From Microvirga terricola (lineage in GTDB: Bacteria > Pseudomonadota > Alphaproteobacteria > Rhizobiales > Beijerinckiaceae), in assembly GCF_011777495.1 (NCBI RefSeq), contig NZ_JAATJS010000004.1:124001-188000 (forward strand): 64,000 nucleotides of DNA. Reading direction: 5' to 3'. The notes beneath the pieces were generated by a model. It saw only the letters and a program-made list of their open reading frames with translations, made no database searches and had not been told where the DNA came from. Positions 10,742 through 20,812 of this stretch are shown piece after piece (within the stretch, counting starts at the first letter, position 1; every line of letters starts with the position of its first letter). A program made the translations under genes and the position numbers.

Positions 10742-12108
10742 GCGCTGATATCCTGGTCGTCGACGACGAAGTTGACATTCGAGAGCTCGTGGCCGGCATC
10801 CTCGAGGATGAAGGGCACCGGACGCGGACGGCGGGGGGCTCCGATGAGGCGTTGGCGGCTATCGAGGCGCGCCGCCCCCATCTCGTCTTTCTCGACATCT
10901 GGCTGCAGGGAAGCCGGCTCGACGGGCTGCAAGTCCTCGACGTCATCAAGGCGCAGCACCCTGATTTGCCGGTCGTGATGATCTCCGGTCATGGCAACGT
11001 TGAGACGGCTGTGTCGGCCATCAAGGCGGGCGCTTACGATTTCATCGAAAAGCCGTTCAAGGCAGATCGGCTTGTGCTGGTCGCCGAGCGGGCGCTCGAG
11101 GCATCGCGTCTCAAGCGCGAGGTCCGTGATCTGCGGGCCCGCTCTGTGCAGGCGAGCCGCATTGCCGGCAAGTCCATCGTCATCAACCAGCTTCGGCAGG
11201 CGGTCGAACGCGCGGCTCCCACCAATGCCCGCATCATGATCACCGGGGCGCCCGGCTCCGGCAAGGAGCTGACGGCGCGTACCATCCACGGCCTTTCGAC
11301 GCGGGCCAACGGCCCCTTTGTCGTGGTCTCTGCTGCCACCATCACGCCAGAGAATATGGAAGCCGAATTGTTCGGCATGGAGGGCGACGAGGGCAGGGGA
11401 CGTCGCGTCGGCGCGCTGGAAGAAGCCCATGGCGGCACCCTCTATATCGACGAGATCGCCGACATGCCGCGCGAAACGCAGAACCGGATCTTGCGTGTTC
11501 TCGTGGATCAAAACTTCCAGCGCGTCGGCGGCACAACGCGCGTCCATGTCGATGTCCGCATCATCTCGTCCTCGAGCCGGGACTTGTCTGCGGAGATCGC
11601 GGCGGGGCGGTTCAGAGAAGACCTGTTCCATCGCCTCGGCGTCATTCCGATCCGCGTGCCTTCGCTCGCCGAGCGTCGGGAGGATGTGCCGGAGCTGATC
11701 GAGTTCTTCATGGACCAGATTTCGGCCACCACGGGTCTTCCCAAGCGCTGCATCGCCGATGACGCCATGGCCGTCCTGCAATCGCATGACTGGCCCGGGA
11801 ACGTGCGCCAGCTGCGGAACAATGTCGAACGCCTGATGATTCTGACTTCGGGTGACCCGGAAGCCGAAGTCACCGCTGAAATGCTGCCATCCGAGATCGG
11901 AGCGCTTGTCCCGACGACCCCGGGGGGCTCCGGCGGCGAAAAGCTCATGAGCCTGCCGCTACGGGATGCGCGAGAAATCTTCGAACGCGAATATCTTCTG
12001 GCGCAAATCGCCCGCTTCAGCGGAAATATCTCCCGCACCGCGGAATTTATCGGCATGGAGCGCTCGGCCCTCCATCGAAAGTTGAAGTCGCTGGGGATTG
12101 GCAGCTAA
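10738..12108 (+). CDS. ntrX: Response regulator NtrX
   Basis: This 456-residue regulator has a receiver domain (ILVVDDEVDI; LVFLDIWLQGSRLDGL with the phosphoacceptor), a AAA+ domain with Walker A GAPGSGKE and Walker B GGTLYIDEIADM, and a C-terminal helix-turn-helix (SRTAEFIGMERSALHRKL). The region that should hold GAFTGA instead reads MEGDEGRGRRVGALEEA, so contact with sigma-54 is not expected. This loss is reported for NtrX of several alphaproteobacteria. It controls nitrogen and redox genes with NtrY. Confidence 0.95.
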   Translation: MSADILVVDDEVDIRELVAGILEDEGHRTRTAGGSDEALAAIEARRPHLVFLDIWLQGSRLDGLQVLDVIKAQHPDLPVVMISGHGNVETAVSAIKAGAYDFIEKPFKADRLVLVAERALEASRLKREVRDLRARSVQASRIAGKSIVINQLRQAVERAAPTNARIMITGAPGSGKELTARTIHGLSTRANGPFVVVSAATITPENMEAELFGMEGDEGRGRRVGALEEAHGGTLYIDEIADMPRETQNRILRVLVDQNFQRVGGTTRVHVDVRIISSSSRDLSAEIAAGRFREDLFHRLGVIPIRVPSLAERREDVPELIEFFMDQISATTGLPKRCIADDAMAVLQSHDWPGNVRQLRNNVERLMILTSGDPEAEVTAEMLPSEIGALVPTTPGGSGGEKLMSLPLRDAREIFEREYLLAQIARFSGNISRTAEFIGMERSALHRKLKSLGIGS

Positions 12109-12162
12109 GACACGGTCGAGGAGAAAATATGCCAAGGGGGCGACATACCACCATGTTCCCCC

Positions 12163-12191
12163 TTGCGTAACGGTACTCTTCGCCCTGTAAT
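12163..12191 (+). promoter_or_regulatory. Possible sigma-70 promoter of hfq
   Basis: TTGCGT at 12163-12168 and TGTAAT at 12186-12191 are separated by 17 bp and lie about 95 bp before the hfq start, in the 176-bp gap after ntrX. The match is fair only, and alphaproteobacterial -10 boxes are variable, so this is a suggestion from sequence alone. Confidence 0.35.
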
Positions 12192-12284
12192 AAGGGGGCC
12201 GGTCGACGACCGCACGGATGCGGACAACCATATAGGCGGCCCCATAGCCAAGACCGGCGGCGATGGGCTGACGAGGCAACTTCA

Positions 12285-12539
12285 ATGGCGGGCGATCGCG
12301 CGCAGAACCTTCAGGACACTTTCCTCAACTACGTCCGGAAGAACAAGATTCCCTTGACGATCTTTTTAGTGAACGGCGTAAAGCTTCAGGGCGTCGTCAC
12401 CTGGTTCGACAATTTCTGCGTGCTTCTGCGCAGGGACGGACATTCTCAGCTCGTCTACAAGCATGCCATTTCCACGATCATGCCTGGACAGCCCGTTCAG
12501 TTGTTCGATCAGATCGACGAGGTCGGCGAAAAGGCCTGA
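12285..12539 (+). CDS. hfq: RNA chaperone Hfq
   Basis: This 84-residue Sm-like protein forms hexamers that pair small RNAs with mRNAs. Sm1 ([20 protein letters not shown]) and Sm2 ([10 protein letters not shown]) are complete, and the N-terminal [16 protein letters not shown] is typical. In alphaproteobacteria hfq commonly lies after ntrX and before hflX, as here. The hflX start follows its stop by one base. Confidence 0.98.
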   Translation: MAGDRAQNLQDTFLNYVRKNKIPLTIFLVNGVKLQGVVTWFDNFCVLLRRDGHSQLVYKHAISTIMPGQPVQLFDQIDEVGEKA

Positions 12540-12540
12540 G

Positions 12541-13935
12541 GTGACGGAACCACGCACGCCGGGTGAACATCGTCTGGGACAACTGGCCGAACCCGAGAAA
12601 GAGGTTGCGGCAGGGACCAGGACGCTTGTCATCGGACCTTACCTGACCCGGAAGCGCCGGATCACCACTGAGGCTGGGGACGAAGCGGTCAATCCCCGGC
12701 CTGCGGACGCTCGCCTAGACGAGGCGACGGGGCTTGCCGGTGCTATCGATCTGGCCATCGTCCGCTCGCTCCTTGCGCCTTTGGCTTCGCCCCGTCCCGC
12801 GACCTATATCGGCAGCGGCAAAGTCGACGAGCTGGCCGCCTTGATTCGGACCGAGGAGATCGGCCTCGTTGTCATGGACTGCGCCTTGAGCCCGGTGCAG
12901 CAGCGGAACCTCGAAAAGGCCTGGGGCGCGAAGGTCATAGACCGGACCGGTCTGATCCTCGAAATCTTCGGCCGTCGGGCGCGCACGAAGGAAGGGACGC
13001 TGCAGGTCGAACTGGCGCACTTGTCCTATCAGAAGGGCCGGCTTGTGCGGTCGTGGACGCACCTCGAACGGCAACGCGGCGGCTTCGGCTTCCTTGGTGG
13101 GCCAGGCGAAACCCAGATCGAGGCCGACCGGCGCATGATTCAGGAGCGCATGACGCGGATCGAGCGGGAGCTTGAGACGGTGATCAAGACGCGCTCGCTG
13201 CACCGCGCCAGCCGCCGCCGCGTGCCGTATCCCATCGTCGCGCTCGTCGGCTATACGAATGCCGGCAAGTCGACCCTGTTCAACCGCATGACGGCGGCCG
13301 AAGTGCTGGCCGAGAACATGCTGTTTGCGACGCTTGATCCGACCTCCCGCGCCATCGATCTGCCTCACGGTGAAAAGGCGATCCTGTCCGATACCGTCGG
13401 CTTCATCTCCGATCTGCCGACCATGCTCGTCGCCGCCTTCCGCGCAACGCTTGAGGACGTGGTCGAAGCGGACCTCCTTCTCCACGTCCGCGACGTCTCC
13501 CATGGCGAGACGGAAGCGCAAGCCGGTGACGTGGCCGTCGTCCTACGGGAACTCGGGATCGATCCTGACGATAACCGCCGCATCATCGAGGTCTGGAACA
13601 AAGCGGATCTTCTTAACGCTGAGGACCGCGAACGGCTGGCGGTCACCTCAAGCCGCGCAGAGAGCGAGCAGCGGCCCATCCTGATTTCGGCGCTGACCGG
13701 AGAAGGAATACCGGAGCTTCTCGCCACCATCGAGCAGCACCTGTCGGCGGGGCGCTTGACCTACGAGGTCAATGTCGCGCCGGAGGACGGGCAAGGTCTC
13801 GCCTGGCTCCATGAGAACACGGAAATCTTGAGCCGCGAGACGCTGGAGGACGGGCGCTCGATGCTCCGCGTGCGGCTGATTGCAGGTAAAGAGCCCCGCT
13901 TCCTAAACCGGTTCCCCACCGCCCGGGTTCTCTGA
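12541..13935 (+). CDS. hflX: Ribosome-associated GTPase HflX
   Basis: This 464-residue GTPase acts on stalled or heat-damaged 50S subunits. It has the N-terminal HflX domain ([45 protein letters not shown]) and a G domain with P-loop [15 protein letters not shown] and NKADLL. I chose GTG 12541 because upstream codons in this frame overlap hfq and are unrelated. The 3' end overlaps the convergent mazG gene by 33 bp. Confidence 0.96.
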   Translation: MTEPRTPGEHRLGQLAEPEKEVAAGTRTLVIGPYLTRKRRITTEAGDEAVNPRPADARLDEATGLAGAIDLAIVRSLLAPLASPRPATYIGSGKVDELAALIRTEEIGLVVMDCALSPVQQRNLEKAWGAKVIDRTGLILEIFGRRARTKEGTLQVELAHLSYQKGRLVRSWTHLERQRGGFGFLGGPGETQIEADRRMIQERMTRIERELETVIKTRSLHRASRRRVPYPIVALVGYTNAGKSTLFNRMTAAEVLAENMLFATLDPTSRAIDLPHGEKAILSDTVGFISDLPTMLVAAFRATLEDVVEADLLLHVRDVSHGETEAQAGDVAVVLRELGIDPDDNRRIIEVWNKADLLNAEDRERLAVTSSRAESEQRPILISALTGEGIPELLATIEQHLSAGRLTYEVNVAPEDGQGLAWLHENTEILSRETLEDGRSMLRVRLIAGKEPRFLNRFPTARVL

Positions 13936-14775
13936 AGACAGCTCCTCGCGCTCCGCGCGTTTGGCCTCGACCCAGAGTTCCTCCATCTCGTCGAGCGAAG
14001 CCTCGTCCAACGTTCTGTTGCGCTTTTCGAGAGCAGTCTCGATGGCGCGAAAACGGCGCTCGAACTTGGCGTTCGTCCGGCGCAAAGCCGTCTCGGGATC
14101 GATCTCGAAATGACGGGCGAGATTGGTCACGGCAAACAGCAGATCCCCGATCTCGTCCTCGATCTTATCCTTGTTGCCGGTAGAGGCCGCTTCCTTCACC
14201 TCCTCCAGCTCTTCGTGGATCTTGTCGATCACCTGCGCGGCGTCCGGCCAGTCGAAGCCGACCTTCGCGGCCTTGGCGGTGAGTTTCTGGGCACGCGTCA
14301 GGGCCGGCAGGACGGGCGGAATGCCGCCGAGGAAGCCGGTGTCATGCGCTTCCAGAAGCGCGCCCATCCTTTCGCGCTCGACGCGGCGCTCGGCCTTCTC
14401 CTCGCGCTTGATAAAGTCCCAGAGACCCTTGACTTCCTCTGGCGAAAGATCGCGAGCGTTCCCGAACACATGCGGATGCCGACGGATCAGCTTGCGCGTA
14501 ATGGCCTCGACCACATCGGGGAAGGCGAAAACGCCTTGCTCTTCTGCCATGCGGGCATGAAAGACCACTTGAAGCAGCAGGTCGCCGAGTTCTTCCTTCA
14601 GATCCGCGAGATCGCCGCGCTCGATGGCGTCCACGACCTCATAGGCCTCCTCCAAGGTATAGGGGGCAATGGTCGCGAAGTTCTGCTCCAGGTCCCAGGG
14701 GCATCCGGTGACAGGCGTTCTGAGCGCCGCCATGATTTCCAGGAGCCGTGCGATATCGGAGGAAGGTTTCATCAA
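13903..14775 (-). CDS. mazG: Nucleoside triphosphate pyrophosphohydrolase MazG
   Basis: This 290-residue protein has two MazG repeats: one near the N-terminus (CPWDLEQNFATIAPYTLEEA, EELGDLLLQVVFHARMAEE) and one in the second half (EIGDLLFAVTNLARH). MazG hydrolyses non-canonical or stress-related NTPs to NMP and pyrophosphate. The length is typical. The start may be 14775 or the next ATG at 14772. It converges on hflX with overlapping 3' ends. Confidence 0.95.
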   Translation of the reverse strand: MMKPSSDIARLLEIMAALRTPVTGCPWDLEQNFATIAPYTLEEAYEVVDAIERGDLADLKEELGDLLLQVVFHARMAEEQGVFAFPDVVEAITRKLIRRHPHVFGNARDLSPEEVKGLWDFIKREEKAERRVERERMGALLEAHDTGFLGGIPPVLPALTRAQKLTAKAAKVGFDWPDAAQVIDKIHEELEEVKEAASTGNKDKIEDEIGDLLFAVTNLARHFEIDPETALRRTNAKFERRFRAIETALEKRNRTLDEASLDEMEELWVEAKRAEREELSSENPGGGEPV

Positions 14776-14950
14776 AGCGCCTCGGGATCGTCCTGCCGCT
14801 TCATAACGCGAGGACGCTCAGGGGCACAATGTCATTGGGCGTCACGTCGCCGTTTCCAGAGCCTCGGTCGCGATGAGCTTGCGGCTGAATCCTGGCGGAT
14901 TCTGTTTTCGGCAACGCTTCCTGAAACTCGATGAAGCGCGTTGGAAGCCG

Positions 14951-15832
14951 CTATGCCTCGCCGCTTGAGGCGGAAATACGCTCCCGTCCGTGAAAGACGG
15001 TCATCGTATCGCGTCGGGCGATGCCGACGAGAGTCATGTTGTGCAGCCGCGCGCGCTCGAGCGCGAGAGAGGTCGGCGCCGAGATGGCGACAATTGTGCC
15101 GGCGCCGAAGGCCGCAACCTTTTCCACCAGCTCGAACGAGCACCGGCTGGTGACGACGACGAAGCCGTCGTCCGGTGAAATCCCGTTGCGCAAAAGATAG
15201 CCGATCAGTTTGTCGAGGGCGTTGTGGCGGCCGACATCCTCGCGCACCGCAGTGAGACGCCCGTCAAGGTTCGCCCAGGCGGTCGCGTGGACCGCGTGCG
15301 TCTCGTTGTTGAGGGGCTGGGCCTCGTCGAGGGCGGCCAGAGCCCTCCCGATGCTCTCGGCGGAAACCACCGGCGGCGTCCGCGAGGGCGGGTGGGCGCG
15401 GGGCAAGGCGTTGAGATCTTCGATCCCGCACAGCCCGCAGCCCGTGCGCCCCGTCAGCGCCCGTCGCCTGGCCAGATGGGCGTGCAGGCGCTCCGCGATC
15501 AAATCCATGTCGAGCGTGATGCCGCTCTCGTTCTCTGTAATGCGGATGGAGCGCAGATCCGTCGTCTGCTCGATGATGCCCTCAGTGAGGCTGAAGCCGT
15601 AGGCGAAATCCTCCAGGTCCGAGGGCGTCGCCATCATCACGGCAAAGGGGATCGTCGCGTAGACGAGATTGATCGGCGTCTCGACCGGGATGAGCCGGTC
15701 AGCCGCTGAGGGGGGCCGGTCGCCGAAGGGCACGATCAGCGTCGGCACGTCGACCGCGACGGGCGAGTGCAGCTCTGCTGAATCGGACGATTCCGCTGTC
15801 GGTTTCAATGTCTCCGCCGTCGCCATCGGCAC
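14951..15832 (-). CDS. fdhD: Formate dehydrogenase sulfurtransferase FdhD
   Basis: This 293-residue protein passes sulfur from IscS to the molybdenum cofactor of formate dehydrogenase, which is needed for activity. CGLCG (in TGRTGCGLCGIEDL) is the cysteine loop; GRHNALDKLIG and TSRCSFELVEKVAAFG are conserved. It is divergent from fdnG across a 164-bp gap that should carry both promoters. Part of the selenoprotein formate dehydrogenase cassette. Confidence 0.95.
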   Translation of the reverse strand: MPMATAETLKPTAESSDSAELHSPVAVDVPTLIVPFGDRPPSAADRLIPVETPINLVYATIPFAVMMATPSDLEDFAYGFSLTEGIIEQTTDLRSIRITENESGITLDMDLIAERLHAHLARRRALTGRTGCGLCGIEDLNALPRAHPPSRTPPVVSAESIGRALAALDEAQPLNNETHAVHATAWANLDGRLTAVREDVGRHNALDKLIGYLLRNGISPDDGFVVVTSRCSFELVEKVAAFGAGTIVAISAPTSLALERARLHNMTLVGIARRDTMTVFHGRERISASSGEA

Positions 15833-15996
15833 GCGTTCGGATGTGTGGCGTGCGCCGCTTTCGTCAATACGGCGGTCGAGAGGGGAACCTAGGCTGCGCC
15901 AATCGTCTCAGGGGGAGCTTCGCTCTGGAAGTCCTCAAAATTGACCTAGATTCAGCGTGAGATGCGTTCACGGCGTTCAACATAGGGAGGGTTGCC

Positions 15997-18900
15997 ATGA
16001 ATGTGGAACTCTCACGGCGCGGCTTCCTGACGGCGGCCGGCGTGGGTGTTGGAGGGACCGCGCTCGGGGCCTTTGGCTTCGGGGATCTGGAGGTGGCCCA
16101 TGCCGCCGCGATCAGGCCCTTCAAGCTCGTCAACACCATGGAGACGCGCAATACCTGTCCGTATTGCTCCGTCGCCTGCGGCGTCATCCTTTATTCCAAG
16201 GGTGATCTCCGGAAAGGTGAGAACGCCGACATCATCCACATCGAAGGCGATGCCGACCATCCGACCAATCGCGGCACCCTGTGCCCGAAGGGATCGGCGT
16301 TGAAGGATTTCGTCAAATCCGAGACGCGGCTCAGGTATCCGATGCTGCGCAAGCCAGGATCGAGCACTTTCGAGCGGATCTCCTGGGATCAGGCGCTCGA
16401 CCGTGTCGCCCGCCTCATGAAGACTGACCGCGACGCCAACTTCATCTCCGCCAACAAGGATGGCATACCGGTCAATCGCTGGACCACGGTCGGTTTCCTC
16501 GCTGCCTCGGCCACCACGAACGAGACGGCGTATCTGACCTACAAGGTCGTTCGCAGCACAGGGATCGTTTGTTTCGATAATCAGGCGCGCGTTTGACACG
16601 GCCCCACGGTGTCCAGTTTGGGCCCAACATTCGGCCGTGGCGCGATGACCAACTCCTGGACCGATATTCGGAACACGGATCTCGTCATCATCATGGGCGG
16701 CAACGCCGCCGAGGCGCATCCTTGCGGATTCAAGTGGGTCACTGAAGCCAAGGCGACACGCGGCGCCAAGCTGATCGTCGTCGATCCGCGCTTCACCCGC
16801 TCGGCCTCGGTATCCGATTTCTATGCGCCCATCCGGCAGGGAACCGACATCGCGTTCCTGCTCGGCGTCATCAACTACTGCATGCTGAACAACAAGGTGC
16901 AGTGGGAATATCTGAAGGCATTCACCAACGCGGCCTATCTAGTGAACGAGGGCTTCACCTATCAAGACGGGCTTTTTACGGGCTACGATCCCAACAAACG
17001 CGACTATGACCGCTCGACCTGGGAATACCAGATCGGGCTGGACGGCTTTGCGATGGTAGACGAGACGCTGCAAAACCCGCGCTGCGTCTGGAACCTTCTG
17101 AAAGCCCATGTGGCGGCTTACACGCCCGAAATGGTGGAGCGCATCTGCGGCACGCCGAAGGACAAGTTCCTAAAGGTGGCCGAGATGATCTCGGAATGCT
17201 CGACGCCGACCAAAACCATGACGTCGATGTACGCGCTCGGCTGGACCCAGCATTCCAAGGGGTCGCAGAACATCCGCACCATGGCGATGCTTCAACTCAT
17301 CCTGGGTAATATCGGCGTGCGCGGAGGCGGCATGAATGCCCTGCGCGGGCACTCGAATATCCAGGGCCTGACGGATGTCGGCCTCATGTCCAACCTGCTG
17401 CCGGGCTATCTCAACATTCCCGTCGAGAAGGAGAAGGATTTCGGCACATACATGGCGAGCCGTGCTTTCAAACCACTTCGGCCCAACCAGACAAGCTATT
17501 GGCAGAACTACAAGAAGTTCTTCGTCAGCTTCCAAAAGGCCATGTGGGGCGATGCGGCGAACGCGGAGAACGAATTCGCCTATCACTACCTGCCGAAGCT
17601 CGACGTGCCGCAATACGATGTTCTGCGTGTCTTCGAGATGATGCACGACGGCGCCATCAACGGCTATTTCTGCCAGGGCTTCAACGCGCTGCTCGCCTTC
17701 CCCAACCGGAAGAAGGTCACGGAATCCCTCTCCAAGCTAAAATGGCTTGTCGTCATGGATCCGCTCGATACCGAGACGTCCCGTTTCTGGGAAAATCACG
17801 GCCAGTATAACGACGTCGATACGGCCTCCATCCAAACGGAGGTTATTCAGCTTCCGACGACGTGCTTTGCTGAAGAGGACGGCTCCCTCACCAATTCCGG
17901 CCGCTGGCTGCAATGGCATTGGGCGGGCGGCACGCCTCCCGGAGAGGCCAGGCACGACAACTGGATCATGGGGCAGCTCTATCGCCGCCTACGTGCACTC
18001 TACGAGAAGGAGGGCGGTGCCTATCCGGATCCGATCCTCAAGCTGACGTGGAACTACCAGAATCCGGATGAGCCGACGCCGGAGGAATTGGCGAAGGAGA
18101 TCAACGGCTACGCCGTCGAGACGCTTCACGATCCCGCCGACCCGACCAAGGTCGTGCTGGAGAAAGGAAAGCAAGTCGTCAACTTCTCAGTGTTGCGCGA
18201 CGACGGTTCGACCGCCTGCGGCTGCTGGATCTATTCCGGCTGCTTCAACGAGGCGGGCAACAACATGGCCCGCCGCGACAACGCGGACCCGGGCGATACC
18301 GGGGCCTATCCCGGCTGGACATTCGCCTGGCCGCTCAACCGGCGCATTCTCTACAACCGCGCCTCGGCGGATCTCCAGGGCAAGCCTTGGGACCCGAGCC
18401 GCAAACTGTTGGAGTGGGACGGCGAGAAATGGACCGGCTACGACGTGCCGGACATCGCGCCGACTGCCAAGCCCGACGTGGTCGGCCCCTTCATCATGAA
18501 CCAGGAAGGCACGGCGCGCCTGTTCGTCCGCGGGCTGATGCGCGACGGTCCATTCCCGGTGCATTACGAGCCGTTCGAGGCGCCGATTGAAAACGTCATG
18601 GCGCCCAAGATCCGGGGCAATCCGGTCGCCCGGGTCTTCAAGGATGATTTGGCCCAGTTCGCGACCTCGGAGGAGTTCCCCTATGCAGCGACGTCGTATC
18701 GCCTCACCGAGCACTTCCACTACTGGACCAAGCACAACTGGGTGAATTCCGTTCTTCAGCCCGAGTTCTTCGTCGAGCTTTCGGAGCAGCTTGCGGCTGA
18801 GAAGGGCATCGCCGACGGCTCGTGGGTCCGCGTGTGGTCGAAGCGCGGTTCGGTCAAGGCAAAGGCCATGGTGACGAAACGCATCAAGCCGCTCGTCTGC

Positions 18901-19080
18901 AACGGCAAGACCGTGCACGTGATCGGCATTCCGCTGCACTGGGGCTTCATGGGGCGCGCACTGAAGGGCTGGGGACCGAACTCCCTCACGCCTTTCGTCG
19001 GCGACGCCAATATCGAGACGCCTGAATACAAGGCGTTCCTCGTCAACATCGAACCCACGACCGCGCCAGTGACCTCCTGA
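15997..19080 (+). CDS. fdnG: Formate dehydrogenase alpha subunit with selenocysteine (TGA at 16594)
   Basis: This 1027-residue catalytic subunit oxidises formate using a bis-MGD molybdenum (or tungsten) site and one [4Fe-4S] cluster. The N-terminus has a twin-arginine signal ([16 protein letters not shown]) ending near AHA, so the enzyme faces the periplasm. [10 protein letters not shown] starts the cluster site. Codon 200 is TGA, read as Sec: the flanks QARV and [19 protein letters not shown] match the Sec site of FdnG/FdoG exactly, and the frame continues to 19080. A hairpin follows the TGA. A GGGAGG ribosome binding site precedes ATG 15997. The symbol fdnG could equally be fdoG. Gene callers will split it at the TGA. 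Confidence 0.96.
16594..16640 (+). promoter_or_regulatory. Selenocysteine UGA with candidate bacterial SECIS hairpin
   Basis: The TGA at 16594-16596 is followed by a foldable element. CCACGG (16604-16609) pairs perfectly with CCGTGG (16635-16640). Inside it, GTCCA (16611-16615) can pair with TGGGC (16619-16623) with one G-U pair, leaving a GTT apical loop about 20 nt after the TGA. Bacterial SECIS hairpins have an apical loop with G and U at this sort of distance and bind SelB. The fold was drawn by eye. Confidence 0.65.
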
Positions 19081-19091
19081 GGAGAGACGCG

Positions 19092-20039
19092 ATGGCACCG
19101 ATACACACCGCGCAGACAAATCCTCCGGTCCAGAGCGTCCCTCCGCAGTTCTCGGAGAAGGACCTGATCCGCCGCTCCGCCTCTACCGTGCCGCCGCCCG
19201 CGCAGCAGCTCGAAGAGGTGGCGAAGCTGATCGACGTGTCGAAATGCATCGGCTGTAAAGCCTGCCAAGCCGCCTGCATCGAATGGAACGACACCCATCC
19301 GGTGATCGAGACCAATGTCGGGAGTTATGTGAACCCGCATGACCTCACACCCGACATGTTCACGCTCATGCGGTTCACGGAGTGGGACAACCCGAAGACT
19401 GGTAATCTCGAGTGGCTGATCCGCAAGGACGGCTGCATGCATTGCGCCGATCCCGGCTGTCTCAAGGCCTGCCCGGCGCCCGGCGCTATCGTGCAGTACT
19501 CGAACGGCATCGTCGATTTCGTGCACGAGAACTGCATTGGCTGCGGTTATTGCGTGAAGGGCTGCCCCTTCAACATTCCGCGCATCTCGAAGGTCGATCA
19601 CACGGCCTATAAATGCACGCTGTGTTCCGACCGCGTCGCGGTGGGGCAGGGGCCGGCCTGCGCGAAGGCCTGCCCGACACACGCCATTTCCTTCGGCACG
19701 AAGGACGACATGAATAAGTTGGCCGAAAGCCGCATCACCGACCTGAAATCGCGCGGCTACGACAACGCCGGCCTCTACGATCCTCCCGGCGTCGGCGGCA
19801 CGCATGTGATGTATGTCCTGCATCACGCCGACCAGCCGGAGATTTATTCCAATCTGCCGAGGGACCCGAAGATCAGCCCGGTGGTTCAGGCCTGGAAGGG
19901 CCTTGCGAAGTATGTCGGCTTCGCCGCCATCGGGATCGCCGCAGCGGCTGGTCTGCTCCATTCCACGCTCGTCGGCCCCAACCGGGTCACGCGCGAGGAT
20001 GAGGACAATGCCGAACGGCTGGTAAGGGATGAAACGTGA
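19092..20039 (+). CDS. fdnH: Formate dehydrogenase iron-sulfur (beta) subunit
   Basis: This 315-residue subunit carries electrons from the catalytic subunit to the membrane cytochrome. Four ferredoxin-type cysteine sets are visible: [35 protein letters not shown] and CTLCSDRV...CAKAC. A single C-terminal hydrophobic segment ([16 protein letters not shown]) anchors it, as in FdnH/FdoH. It starts 11 bp after fdnG and its stop overlaps the next start by one base. Confidence 0.95.
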   Translation: MAPIHTAQTNPPVQSVPPQFSEKDLIRRSASTVPPPAQQLEEVAKLIDVSKCIGCKACQAACIEWNDTHPVIETNVGSYVNPHDLTPDMFTLMRFTEWDNPKTGNLEWLIRKDGCMHCADPGCLKACPAPGAIVQYSNGIVDFVHENCIGCGYCVKGCPFNIPRISKVDHTAYKCTLCSDRVAVGQGPACAKACPTHAISFGTKDDMNKLAESRITDLKSRGYDNAGLYDPPGVGGTHVMYVLHHADQPEIYSNLPRDPKISPVVQAWKGLAKYVGFAAIGIAAAAGLLHSTLVGPNRVTREDEDNAERLVRDET

Positions 20040-20716
20040 TGGAACCCGAAGACGTCGAACCAGGAGATGCGATCCATCCCGGACGCCCGGTGGTCGTTGA
20101 CCGGTACCGAGGGGCTGCGCGGATCAACCATTGGGTCACGGCGACGTGCCTGATCCTCCTCGCGATCTCGGGCCTTTCGCTATTTCACCCATCGTTGTTC
20201 TTCCTGACGGCGCTCTTCGGCGGCGGGCAGGTGACGCGTGCCATTCACCCATGGATCGGCGTGGTCCTGTTCTTCAGCTTCGCCGGTCTTTTCTTCCGCT
20301 TCTGGCGCGCCAACCTGCCGACGCGGACGGACGCGGTCTGGCTCTCTCAAGCCAGCGATCTTCTGGCCGGGCACGAGGAGCGGATGCCGGAGGTCGGAAA
20401 ATACAATGCAGGCCAGAAGTTCATCTTCTGGAGCATGACCGTTCTGATCCTGATCCTGATCGCGAGTGGACTACTGATCTGGGAGCAGTATTTCACTTGG
20501 GTGACCACGATCCCGCAAAACCGCGTCCTCGTGCTGACTCATTCGCTCGCCGCCGTGGTCATCATCTGCGTCTGGATCATCCACGTCTATGCCGCCTTCT
20601 GGGTGCGGGGCACGCTGCGTGCCATGGTGAAGGGCAACGTGACTGGCGGTTGGGCGTGGCGTCATCACCGCCGCTGGCTGCGCGAGCTTGTCAGCGTGCG
20701 GAAGGTCAGCCCGTGA
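20039..20716 (+). CDS. fdnI: Formate dehydrogenase cytochrome b556 (gamma) subunit
   Basis: This 225-residue integral membrane protein takes electrons from the beta subunit to quinone. Hydrophobic segments include TATCLILLAISGLSLF, IGVVLFFSFAGLFFRFW, FIFWSMTVLILILIASGLLI and LAAVVIICVWIIHVYAAFW. Histidines in RINHWVT, HPWIG, LTHSLAA and IIHVY are candidate heme ligands. The ATG at 20039 overlaps the fdnH stop; a GTG at 20036 is an alternative. Confidence 0.93.
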   Translation: MEPEDVEPGDAIHPGRPVVVDRYRGAARINHWVTATCLILLAISGLSLFHPSLFFLTALFGGGQVTRAIHPWIGVVLFFSFAGLFFRFWRANLPTRTDAVWLSQASDLLAGHEERMPEVGKYNAGQKFIFWSMTVLILILIASGLLIWEQYFTWVTTIPQNRVLVLTHSLAAVVIICVWIIHVYAAFWVRGTLRAMVKGNVTGGWAWRHHRRWLRELVSVRKVSP

Positions 20717-20812
20717 ACCTTCGTCGCAGCCGGGCCGCACTCGTCGGGTTCGAGCGCTGACCTATATCGGTTTGAAGCTTGACCACGTGGCCCGTGCGGT
20801 TCGTGAGGATTG

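Noticed and set aside
16594-16596. Nonsense mutation or frameshift splitting the formate dehydrogenase gene
   Set aside because: The TGA is at the exact Sec position of FdnG-type enzymes, is followed by a hairpin, and the full Sec machinery is adjacent.
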